The notes under the pieces were generated by a model, which was not told the DNA's origin, did no database searches, and was given only the letters and a program-made list of their open reading frames with translations. The position numbers and the translations under genes are program-made. Below are positions 44,569 through 54,499 of a stretch of DNA of 64,000 bases, piece by piece. This DNA comes from Arctopsyche grandis (taxonomy: Eukaryota > Arthropoda > Insecta > Trichoptera > Hydropsychidae): the NCBI RefSeq assembly GCF_051622035.1, contig NC_135360.1, forward strand, positions 6,448,001 to 6,512,000, in the 5' to 3' direction. Numbering within the stretch: the stretch's first letter is position 1; each line of letters starts with the position of its first letter.

Positions 44569-46118
44569 ATGGCTTTCAAAACCCTGTTGTTCGCTTTCCT
44601 CGTGCTGACATGTGTCGCCATCCTGCCCAAATTCGTCTCAAGTCAACGACCTGTTCGTACCGTTAATGCAAATATCGTAATTATTAATCAAATACTTTTG
44701 GAATGTTCATCGTTGAATTTTGCTTTACAGATCGACAGAAACTACGAAAGAATGGAAGATTTACCGACAGAAATTTTAGCTGAGCCACGCAAGAGACCTT
44801 TCTGTAATGCTTTCACAGGTTTGTATTTTATTTGAATGTAACGACAAGTAGTCAAGTCCAATCAGACCAACTTTATGTGTTCATTGGTGGAGCGCTAATC
44901 ATATCGGTTGATGAACAGAACTTTGGTCTGAATATTGTGTTGTGGTGATTCACTGATTCATCGGTTCGATGGAAGCCAACCCATTGTCCTTAAGTGGGTT
45001 TAATTAATCAAAATTGCTTGAGTCAAGCGGGAGATATCAGTTATGATGGGTTTGGTGCAAACGATCGACAAGCGCCAGACAGACTGAACCACAGATTAAC
45101 TGGATGGCTGCTTTAAACGCAATTCTCGACTTCACGAATGATAGATTGCAAATCAGATGAAGAGAGGGGGTGAATAGTTAGCCCATTGCATGTAGTGTTT
45201 TTATCTCGAGGGGGTGTATTTTCTCCCGCCGACGTAAGAAGTCTTGTGATCATTTCCCCCGATGTGCATAAAGATATGTGAGACATCTTCGTGAGATGAA
45301 AACACTGTTTGGTTGGTGATTTGATATTCAACGTGCAATGTCGTATAATTGGGTTTGGTGCAAACGATCGACAAGCGCCAGACAGACTGAACCACAGATT
45401 AACTGGATGGCTGCTTTAAACGCAATTCTCGACTTCACGAATGATAGATTGCACATCAGATGACGAGTAACCTTTCGATGTGCACAGATGCAATTATTAA
45501 AAATGGTAATTATTCAAATTGATTTGGATCTTTCTGGCGAGTTTAATAAGGCAAAATTCGGAACTGAAGTATCGGGAGCGCAGAACGTATACAGGGTAGG
45601 TATGTCGGGACTTCGGGTAGATTTCGCTTAGTGTAAGTGCGAGCAGTGCGCACGCATAAGGTACACGTGTCGTTAATCTATGTGGTTCAGTCTGTCTGGG
45701 GCTTGTTGATCGTTTGCAATATTAGCAGATTTATAATGCAATATTAGCTGATTCTATAATTCTGAAATGAAATTTACAGGCTGTGGACGCAAGAGGTCCT
45801 CGCCACCTATCGAGCAACTCATGCAGGAACAATCCAGGAACAACATCCGAAAGGTTTTATTTTCAACCTGTACAATATTACATATAATTAAGCCATTTGA
45901 TGACATGATTCATTTCTAATTGCTAGCTTCCAATGGAAGATTCTATGGAGTCGTTGTTGGACTTGTCGTCGGAGCCGGCCGTTGAAGACTTGTCGAGGCA
46001 GATCATGTCCGAGGCGAAGATGTGGGAAGCGATCCAGGAAGCCGGCGCTGAGCTGATGAGGAGGAAGCAAATGACCAAATCTAACAATTTATATCCAGTG
46101 TCTATGAATGCACAGTGA
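44569..46118 (+). CDS. CCAP: Crustacean cardioactive peptide (CCAP) precursor
   Basis: CCAP is an amidated, disulfide-bridged cyclic neuropeptide acting through a G-protein-coupled receptor in ecdysis behaviour and in heart and gut muscle. The coding exons are 44569-44661, 44731-44818, 45780-45853 and 45927-46118, with consistent phases, giving 148 aa. A signal peptide (MAFKTLLFAFLVLTCVAILP) is followed by a spacer and RKR, then the mature PFCNAFTGC with G-RKR for amidation and cleavage. The peptide is split by the intron 44819-45779 after ...TFTG's first base. The C-terminal part has the family's conserved SSEPAVEDLSRQIMSEAKMW EAIQEA segment. The first intron (44662-44730) is only 69 nt, divisible by three and stop-free, so it could be retained as 23 codons; its A/T-rich content and GT..TTTACAG ends favour splicing. 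An AATAAA lies at 46428-46433. Confidence 0.95.
45050..45356 (+). repeat. Composite repeat in the CCAP intron
   Basis: A left-end fragment of the GGTGCAAAC MITE (45057-45155) joins the block also found at 18440-18634. That block in turn abuts a full MITE copy at 45357. This order implies a local duplication or nested insertion. Confidence 0.7.
45357..45718. mobile_element. MITE with GGTGCAAAC TIRs, second copy
   Basis: It is about 95% alike to 18635-18980 by eye, with an insertion 'ggtaattattcaaa' and a right end mutated to 'cgtttgcaat'. It lies in the CCAP intron that separates the halves of the mature peptide, ending about 60 bp before the next exon. Confidence 0.85.
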
Positions 46119-46427
46119 ATGTCCGCATTCATAGCAAAAAAAATGTTTGCCGTTACCAAAGACTTAATACAACCTGGATATCATTAATTCAATGTAAAAT
46201 TATATTGCAGTTATAAATGTAAAAAAAATTATTATAATATACGAGTTGGAAATAATTAATTGAAGTTTTCATATCAATATATATATATGTAATAATAGGA
46301 TGTAATCGGTTAACGTAGCAAACTCTGTAATGTTTAGGTGCATTACTTGACTTTGCAATTGTTTTAACCGTTTACAACAAATTATATTATACCTACATCT
46401 ATTACATGTTTGTATTATAAAGAGATT

Positions 46428-46433
46428 AATAAA
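46428..46433 (+). terminator. Poly(A) signal for CCAP
   Basis: A canonical AATAAA lies 310 bases beyond the CCAP stop codon and before the first repeat (46546). It is the first such hexamer in the 3' region. Confidence 0.55.
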
Positions 46434-46545
46434 CGTACATTTGAGCAAAATGTGTGCATATGTTATTATTTACACTTGAAATTATACAATCAAATACTCT
46501 TTCTTGGACTTATATGTATATAATTTCATTTTATCTTTTTAATTT

Positions 46546-46942
46546 GGTTGTGGCTATTTGCAGGTACTATATCTGCGACAGGCGCAAAGCCTTCTGCGCA
46601 TGCGCGTGAACTTTTAATCCGATTATAATTTCTTACATTTAATGTATGCTAGACTTGTTTAATCAATCGTTCATTATTTTAATCTTCAATCGTTCATACT
46701 GCGTCACTTTACGAGTTCGAACTAAATTTTAAGAGGTTTAAAACAAAGTTTTATCAGTAAACACGCTGACAGTGACAGTTCACGCGCATGCGCAGAAGGC
46801 TTTGCTCCTGTCGCAGATATAGTACCTGCAAATAGCCAATAATTCGCAGATATAGTACCTGCAAATAGCCAATAATTCACAGATATAGTACCTGAAAATA
46901 GCCAATAATTTGCCGATATAGTACCTGCAAATAGCCACAACC
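46546..46942. mobile_element. Mutator-type MITE, 9-bp TSD
   Basis: The TIR GGTTGTGGCTATTTGCAGGT and its complement are flanked by ttttaattt (46537-46545 and 46943-46951). The right end contains four tandem copies of 'gatatagtacctg.aaatagcc'. The interior shares the 'aagccttctgcgcatgcgcgtgaa' block with 14688-15151 and is partly inverted relative to it. Confidence 0.9.
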
Positions 46943-46951
46943 TTTTAATTT

Positions 46952-47305
46952 ATACCAGGAAGGTCTAACAGGTAACTTTAATGCACCTTCCTGGCCAGAA
47001 ACATTGTACATTTGATACAAATATTATTAGTATTATACAGAGTACACAAATACATATCAATTAATATCCACAAAGACATATATGGTCAAATTTGTAAATT
47101 TGCAGCATTTTATACAATTCAGTGAAATTCGAGATTGTCGAAAACTCGAGATTTTGCGAGAAAATGGGAAGGTCATAAGTTGGCAAACTCTGGATATGAA
47201 ACAATCGACCTGGAGTCACAAATCCAAGGACTGGCCAGCAGAAGCCAGTGGGATTTGAAAAGCATTATATGCTAACTTCTAGTCTATTCTGCTGGTTGAT
47301 AATAA
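46952..47305 (-). repeat. tRNA-derived SINE, tail type A, minus orientation
   Basis: It starts with the end block 'taccaggaaggtctaacagg...ccttcctggcc'. It continues with 'tgcagcattttatac' and 'ggcaaactctg.atatgaaac', and ends at a diverged head (complement CAGCAGAATAGACTAGAAGTTA). The B box has decayed. Confidence 0.7.
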
Positions 47306-47924
47306 TGAACATTGAAAACAATGAGTAGTTGAAGAATTTTAAATCAATAAAATTTCTTTTACTATTAATCTTTATATTTATGCATTACCTTTGCATACAA
47401 ATAGTTTTTAAATTTGACATTGATTGTTACAGAAGGAAATATAAAGTAAAAATATTACATTAAAATACACTTTATTATATGATATATTATTACATTAACA
47501 TCACTACTAGCTCGATATGAAATACTACATATTATTTAATAAACATATTCATTAATAAACAAATTTTGAAATTGCCCTAATTTAGTATTCAATTTTTAAA
47601 AAAGTATTTGTTTTGACATGATTCATTGAATTCTTCTAAATCTCGCTAAGTTTAACTTATAATTCTATCATTGATGGGAGCAGGAATTTCCATCAGTTGG
47701 TTTTCAATTTGTCGTATAAAAGCCATAAAAAGAATTTATCTACAAAAAATGTGTAAAAAAAATTAATTCAAACCTTACCTTAAAGTAAATAAAAGAAAAA
47801 CAGTGCTAATGTTAATTAATTTTTAAAGAATTGAGTGCATTATTTTCGACAGTTTGAGTAAAAGTAATTTGATGAATTTAAAAAGTTGATGCAAATTTGG
47901 AACTTTGAGGTTTCACTAAATACA

Positions 47925-48540
47925 GGGCCGCGCATACTATATGTACAAATGTGTGCAACGCACACAGGCGGTGGAAATATAAAGGCGGCCATAGTATATT
48001 TTAAAATGCATTTAGGTTGTCTTGTTGTATACGTGTGGATTGCTGTTGAAAGCTACAACTTGTAACACACCCGAACTATAATTCGGGGAAATAACGGGAT
48101 AGCAGGTATAGCTTCGGTCCGCATAGAGTTAGGTATTTTATGTTCTATTATATCTGCGACTGCCAGATGTATTTCATTAAGGATGTCCACATCTAGGACA
48201 TTATTCTTCAAGAACAATGTCTTAGACATGGGATTGCGAGTAAAAACACTATATTTTCATGAATGAACTTGAAAGCGTTCAGTCTCTTTTATCGTCTGAT
48301 CCTATTCAGAACTAAACGTTTTGGGTTTTTTGTGTTTTCCTGGTTAATTTTTCTTGTGGTTAAAATTTTCAACACTATATTTCTCACAATGTAAGATTTT
48401 TGCATTACTTGCATGCACTTAATTTTTTTATTTATCAATATGATACAAATGCTGATAATATTAAAGAGCGGCCGATTTAAGTTTGCACACAGGCGGCTGA
48501 AATCCTAGGCGCGGCTAAATATTATTTATGTAACTTACGT
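47925..48540 (-). repeat. Dispersed repeat related to 900-1050
   Basis: The complement of 47990-48190 matches 900-1045. The outer ends carry partly similar phrases ('gggccgcgcatac', 'gtgtgcaacgcacacaggcgg' and 'agcggccgat..aagtttgcacacaggcgg'). These may be diverged ends of one element. The class is unknown. Confidence 0.5.
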
Positions 48541-48667
48541 AAGAATATACCAAATGTAGTGGTTCTAAGTTAAAACCATATCATACCAGACAAACATACA
48601 ATCATTCACCCACAAATGTATTATTCAATTGAGGTTCTGTGATATTTTTCGTAAGTAAATAAAATGC

Positions 48668-48927
48668 TTATTTTTTCATTACCGCAGAAATAATCGATAC
48701 TCTTATCATCTCAAAGCAACAAGTTTTATATTTCTTTGTCCCAAAACGGTCTCTGCATTGTTCTCCACAATAATTGTAATCATTGAAGGCCGTTACCAAG
48801 AGGAATCCTGAAAATTTATTCAATATTGCATAAATTGAATTATTAATATTCTAAATGAAGTTTAAAATGAATATTTGAAACACTCACCTTTTATCATAAA
48901 AATTAATAAAAACATGCAAGTCCTCAT
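48668..48927 (-). CDS. Trissin-like secreted peptide with four cysteines
   Basis: Exon 1 is 48927-48888, with a consensus GTGAGT donor. The intron is 80 nt (48887-48808) with a TTTTCAG acceptor, and exon 2 is 48807-48668. The 59-aa product has a signal sequence interrupted by the intron (MRTCMFLLIFMIKG then FLLVTA). The core is YNYCGEQCRDRFGTKKYKTC followed by CFEMIR. Trissin, a neuropeptide ligand of a G-protein-coupled receptor in insects, has CxxCGKECxxxCGTKHFRTCCF. Cysteines 2, 3, 5 and 6 and GT(K).(F/Y)(K/R)TCCF keep exact spacing; cysteines 1 and 4 are Tyr and Phe. A possible donor (AGA|GTATCG) after EMIR could lead to a further exon, as the usual precursor is longer. It may be a paralogue or a degenerating copy. 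Confidence 0.55.
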
Positions 48928-49959
48928 AATTTTCACAAAAAATTATCAATTTAACGTTAGAAAAAATTATAACAATTCATGTAAAAATCGTCAAAATTTG
49001 GTTAACAAAAATCAGTTGAATATGTTGTAGCCTGAAGAATCATGCTGTTTGAAGGTTTATCTTTCGTCGAAGGTCTCTTATAACTACGATTTCAGGGATT
49101 CCCAATGGTTTATTTAATTTATGAAATATATCTTATATGCATCATATACACATCAATCTATAAGCTATACAAATGTTCGCTAATTTAATTTTCACGGAAA
49201 ATGAGATCTTTGCAAGATACCATTTCTTATATTTTAATAAACAGTAATATCACAAACCACCAATTATATTTGAATATAAATTTAATGACTGTTTCTTGGA
49301 CAAAATCGGACAAATTAAATTAATGGAGTACAAATTTTCAAATTGTTCATACATATGTAGATAGTAGATAGTTCATACATTTACAAAATGACAAGGTTCC
49401 TAATCAATGCCATTCAAAGAATTTTATCAAGAAGTGGAAGTGTAAAATATTTTTATAAACTCAAAAATTGATATGTAAACGTAAGCTACCCTGCAAAAGA
49501 TTTTTATATATAGATCGATAATGCAATTATAATTTTACAACAATCGATAAAAAAAATAATAATAAATATTGAATTTACTACTATTACTTTTCCTATATTG
49601 AATTGTAGATAATATTTTAAGATAATTATAATTAACTGTGGAAATGTGTATGATATATAAGAGTGGCCATCTTTTTTTAAGAGAAATTCTTCTTTATTGG
49701 TTATTCTATAAATTAAAGCCGCTGTTTGTAAGTGTTCATGTCTCACTTTTTCCCTTTAAAAATGTAGTGTTTTCATTTCACACAGGTCCTTTTTTTATTA
49801 TTAAGGATTTAAATGTATATGAAATAGATATTGATAAATTGAAATTGTATTAGTGTTCAATAATTTTAAAAACTTACATATACATACATATATTGAGTAT
49901 ATACATTTTTCGAGGGGAGAAAATGGGTTACACGACAATTGGTGCAAGTCCAAAATGTT

Positions 49960-50090
49960 CAACGACAAAATGTACCCGAAAATTAGTGCACTGACAAAAT
50001 GTACCCGCGACAAAATGTACCCGCGACAAAATGTACCCGCGACAAAATGTTTAAGCGACAAAATGTTCAAAAATGTTCAAAATGTTCAAC
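49960..50090 (+). repeat. Outer-end minisatellite, ACAAAATGTACCCGCG units
   Basis: Several 17-18-bp units (gcgacaaaatgtacccgc) are followed by aaaatgttc units. The array is mirrored at 58655-58745. Open frames here are repeat artefacts. Confidence 0.85.
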
Positions 50091-50094
50091 CGTA

Positions 50095-50790
50095 TCCAAT
50101 ATTTTCTTATTTAAATTGAAAAAAAAAACTTTCTGAGCGTGTGAACTGCAGATTACATTGCATTAGTTTATATGGCAGGGCTTCTCAACCGTCTCCAAAA
50201 TTTACTTTATTTCAAATGAATAATTTACTTTTTATCGTACACATCGCGGGCGTTATTAAATTAGTATAAATGTCAGGGGTTCTCAACCGTATCCAATATT
50301 TTCTTATTTAAATTGAAAAAAAAAAACTTTCTGAGCGTATGAACTGCAGATTACATTGCATTAGTTTATATGGCAGGGCTTCTCAACCGTCTCCAAAATT
50401 TTCTTTATTTCAAATGAATAATTTACTTTTTATCGTACACATCGCGGGCGTTATTAAATTAGTATAAATGACAGGGGTTCTCAACCGTATCCAATATTTA
50501 CGTATTTAAATTGAAAAAAAAAACTTTCTGAGCGTATGAACTGCAGATTACATTGCATTAGTTTATATGGCAGGGCTTCTCAACCGTCTCCAAAATTTAC
50601 TTTATTTCAAATGAATAATTTACTTTTTATCGTACACATCGCGGGCGTTATTAAATTAGTATAAATGTCAGGGGTTCTCAACCGTATCCAATATTTTCTT
50701 ATTTAAATTGAAAAAAAAAACTTTCTGAGCGTATGAACTGCAGATTACATTGCATTAGTTTATATGGCAGGGCTTCTCAACCGTAATATA
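50095..50790 (+). repeat. Tandem array of hAT-end-like units (left)
   Basis: A composite unit of about 190 bp repeats nearly four times. It contains CAGGGCTTCTCAACCGTCTCC, 'tcgtacacatcgcgggcgttatt', CAGGGGTTCTCAACCGTATCC, and 'aaactttctgagcgtatgaactgcag'. The CAGGG.TTCTCAACCG words look like hAT terminal repeats. The array faces an inverted one at 57895-58440. Confidence 0.85.
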
Positions 50791-51765
50791 AAATCTTATA
50801 ATGAAAATAAATAAATAAAAGCCAAAATTACAAATCTTTTCTTCATATGAAATAAGTTGTATTCAGTTGAAAACAAAAGAAAAATTATTTAAACATAATA
50901 TGAGCATACAAAATAGATAAAGAAAAAAGATCATCATTTGACATGTATTTTTAAAATCATTTTTAAATTTATTACTTAATTTTGTAATAATATTTATTTT
51001 AATAAATAAACAATATTCAATTAAAATAATACATCATTAATTGTAAGATTAAAAGTGATCTGCTCTCAAATAATGGAATCATCATAGTTCGAACTGTTGA
51101 AATGCACATGTCATTAAATTTAAAACATTAAAACACAAAATTTATCAATTTTCAGATTAAAACAATAATTGTTAAATTAAAAATTTAAAATACCTAACAT
51201 CAGTGACAAATTTAGTTATAATATAATTGCTTATCAACAGCTACCGCTGCATAAAAAATATTGATGTCATTTAAAAAATTTGAGTATATTATGACTTAAT
51301 TTATACATTCTTAAATAATAAGAAATAAATAAGCAAAAAGTTGTGCATTTGATGGAATATCGATAATAAGAGGAAGCTTTTATAAAAAAAAGATACAAAA
51401 AATGTACTAAAAGGAAATAAAAATATTGTATATAATATTAAAAATCCATAATTAGTAAGATTAAAAAATGGTATGACAGTATTTAAATAATGTAGATACA
51501 TACATACATATGTACATTAAAAGGAATTTAATATTTTTCATATTAAATAAGTTTAGTTTAGTTTTAAAATACAAGGATTTAAAATTAATAACTAAATATA
51601 ATATACATAAGAATGTGACTAGATATATAAACTAGAACCCTGTTCGCCCTTGACTTGACTGCTGCGAGAAAAATATCCTGTGTACGCACCTGAAAATGAA
51701 TGTTATATATTATTTTATATACAAAATTTTAACGAAATAATATTTTAGAATAAAAACTAACGTGT

Positions 51766-53229
51766 TTAAAAATTATACCATATTCCTCTTAGGTATGTCT
51801 CCAAACTTTGTCGATTAGCCCAATTGGCTGTGACGTTTTTTATCCTCTCTGCCAATTGTACGTATTTCGGCCGCTGTTGTCTTCCCATAACTCCGGAGTT
51901 TAGTTCTTCTACTAACTTCTCGGTCTCGGCTTGGAGACCTTGAAGGGCTTTCAAAAATTTCCAGAGGTTTGGAAATTGGGCTCCAATTGTATAGCCAACT
52001 TTCATATGGAAGCCTTCCACTTCGTTATCTGTTTTTCCATAATTATGTATTATTCGGTCTCGAACATTCCATATGTCTATGGAAGCTACCCGAGGTTCAC
52101 GCCTTACATTCGCTATGATTTTCCCAATATAATTTACCTCAAAATAAATGAGGAAATCATCGACCTTTTGTTGGATTTCTCGCTCTTGTTCCAATAGCCA
52201 AGGGTTGAGAATTTGGAGGAGTTCCTCCCAGCTTTCGACTACATTTTCTGAAGGAACGAATGCTAAAGCCAACACCATTTTAAATTTAATTGCATTTTCC
52301 TGATTATCATAAAATTCCGTTAATCCCAATTCCTGGATTTTTCTATAGATACTTTGGGACAGATGGAAAAAGCAACCCGTTACTTGCGCATTTGGCCATT
52401 GGTTTTGAACGGCATTGATGACTGCCCTCTCGAAATCCATCATTACCCTATTAGGTTCCCAATCTTGAATATACATTTTTAATTGACTTAAGAGTCTATT
52501 GAATGTGGTTCCACTTTTATCTGGAAGCAGACAAAATATTAAGGTAACCGCCTTCCCCGGCTTTTGGTCAGTGCCCTCCAGTCGCGTGCCATGTATAGAA
52601 TATAGCTGCGTGAATAGTGGTGGAGCAGTTTTGAATGTACCGTCCATTAGTATGCTCTGGCAACTTTTTAAAAATTCTAAATTCTTTCTCGTTGTGAACA
52701 TTAAAATTCTTTCTTCAGAACCAGAGCCTGAATCTCAAAATAAAAATTGCTCCGGTGTAGTTGTGCTACCTGTTATTTGATACTCTGTAGGTACATCTAT
52801 GTCGCTCCTTGTTATTGGCAGAGGAAGTGGTACTTGTGCTTTATTCCTCTGCCTTTGTACATTTCTCTTCAAATGATTTATCGAAGGCAATCTTGCCTTG
52901 GCTACATCAGTCGCTGCCATTAACGATCTTTGCACTATGCTAGTGGTGGTGCTGGCACCGATAGCGTTCGATGCCGCTTGCTGCATAAAGCCTTGAATTT
53001 GGCGTATCTCACGCCTTAGCCTATCGGGCAAGTGGCTGTGCTCCTTAGTTTGCCGAAACTCGCGTCTGTTAGATTTTGTGATTGCACGTCCATTGCATAT
53101 TTTTCGGTTTTCGCAAACCCAATACTCCGTTTCAGTATCTATACCCGATCGATGACGCGTGTAGCAGAATCCATCGCATATTAATAAAACTCCATTCTTT
53201 TGCGTCCTTTCAAATGTCATATCCTGCAT
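51766..53229 (-). pseudogene. FLYWCH-MULE transposase, one in-frame TGA
   Basis: The frame spans 488 codons with a single internal TGA (52735-52737). Downstream reading continues in the same frame (DSGSGSEERILMFTTRKN). The N-terminal part (about residues 1-70) is a FLYWCH-type zinc domain: GVLLICDGFCYTRHR, YWVCENRKICNGRAIT, EHSHLPD. The MULE DDE domain has SILMDGTFKTAPPLFTQLYS (first Asp), VMMDFERAVINAV (second Asp), GCFFHLSQSIYRK (CxxH), and NEVEGFH near the third acidic residue. It lies after a CTTTATACAG acceptor-like site, so an upstream exon may exist. It would act on the TIRs of the surrounding element. A single stop in an otherwise clean frame suggests recent loss, or readthrough. Confidence 0.85.
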
Positions 53230-53872
53230 CTGTATAAAGAAATAAATAAATTATAAATAATTTTACTAACTAGAGAAATTATAATATAATTATTATTTCA
53301 CTTTAAGGCCGATCGAGCCCATTTTTGGCAAATATCGCGCGCGCATACGAGTTGCGCTATTTTATTATTTTTTCCCTCGTAGATAATCTACAATAATAAC
53401 CAAGATTTTTGACAAAATGAAAAATAGATATCCTTCTTATTGTTTTTTTTTAGGTTTTAAAAATGAATCTATAATTGAAATAATGAACGCTAAACATAAC
53501 TTAAATTTATAAGTTTGGCTTTAGTTAAATTAGGCTTTACTGTGAAGCTATTTACGAGTTCGTCGATCTGTAACATCTCGCTGATAGTGGAGTGGTTAAC
53601 ATTGACCATGTTTACATATGTATACATATGTATATGTACAATGATACGCCGTTTCAGACACAAGTGAAAAAGAACAACATCGCCTTTGAATAATTTTTCA
53701 CCAAAAAACGATGTGATAAAATGAGCTGCTTGGTTTTTGCTCGAACTTTTGCTTAATGTGTGAACTATAAAAGAAATTTAATTAAAGCATAATTAAAATT
53801 ATTTGTGACATTACAAAAAAATACGTTGTCACGTCAAAAGTTAATTAGATTTTTGATCAAGTTTTATTTAAC

Positions 53873-54223
53873 ATGGCTGGTGGAAATTTGGAGATTTTCG
53901 AATGGCTCAATCTGGAAGTCATCGAAATGCAATTCCAATCGAGTTCGATATGGAAATATAAATTTGTTGATTTGAGAAATGATTTGGAAATAATTGAAAG
54001 TGATCGATTAACGAACATGATTAATAAAAATGCAGAAGAAGAAATAATGAGAACTTGGAACGCCGTTCCAGAAATCTTTAGCGATTTAAAAAAACTAGCG
54101 AGGGCAATATTATTAATTTTCTTTTCTACATATGCTTGTGAGTCATTTTTTTCAGAAATGAATTTCAAAAAATGTAGTTTAAGAAATAGGATGACCGATG
54201 AAATAATATTTGATGATATTTAG
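53873..54223 (+). pseudogene. hAT transposase C-terminal (dimerisation) fragment
   Basis: The 116-codon frame ends with a typical hAT dimerisation signature: LKKLARAILLIFFSTYACES, then FFSEMNFKKCSLRNRMTDE. Many animal hAT/ZBED-like proteins have A...L..F.STY.CE..FS.M...K...RNRLT.E. The N-terminal zinc finger and catalytic residues are absent, so it is a remnant. It may be linked to the CAGGGGTTCTCAACCG repeats at both ends of the region. Confidence 0.75.
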
Positions 54224-54499
54224 CACGCGGACCCAAAAATGTTCGTCATCCCTGATCTATTCCATGAGTACGGAATTATGCGTACGAAAAAATTTTTTTT
54301 TTATATAATTTTCATACAAAGTCATAGATTTCTTAATACATGAGCCATTTACATATGTACATACATATATGCCGTTGTGAGCCGTTAGTGTCGTAAAAAT
54401 CCATTTCAATTGATATTTTGGGAAAGGAAAGTAATAAATGTAGAATTCAAATGATTTCAAGTTAAATATAAAAATAACATTTTATAATTGGTGGCAAAA

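Noticed and set aside
47652..47726. Possible third exon of the trissin-like gene (a 24-codon frame, minus strand)
   Set aside because: The only acceptor nearby puts a TAA in that frame, and the alternative phase ends after 11 codons without the expected basic C-terminal sequence.
49801..50119. Repeat-rich frames with KCTRDKMYPR-type peptides
   Set aside because: They are translations of the ACAAAATGTACCCGCG minisatellite at the end of the large element.
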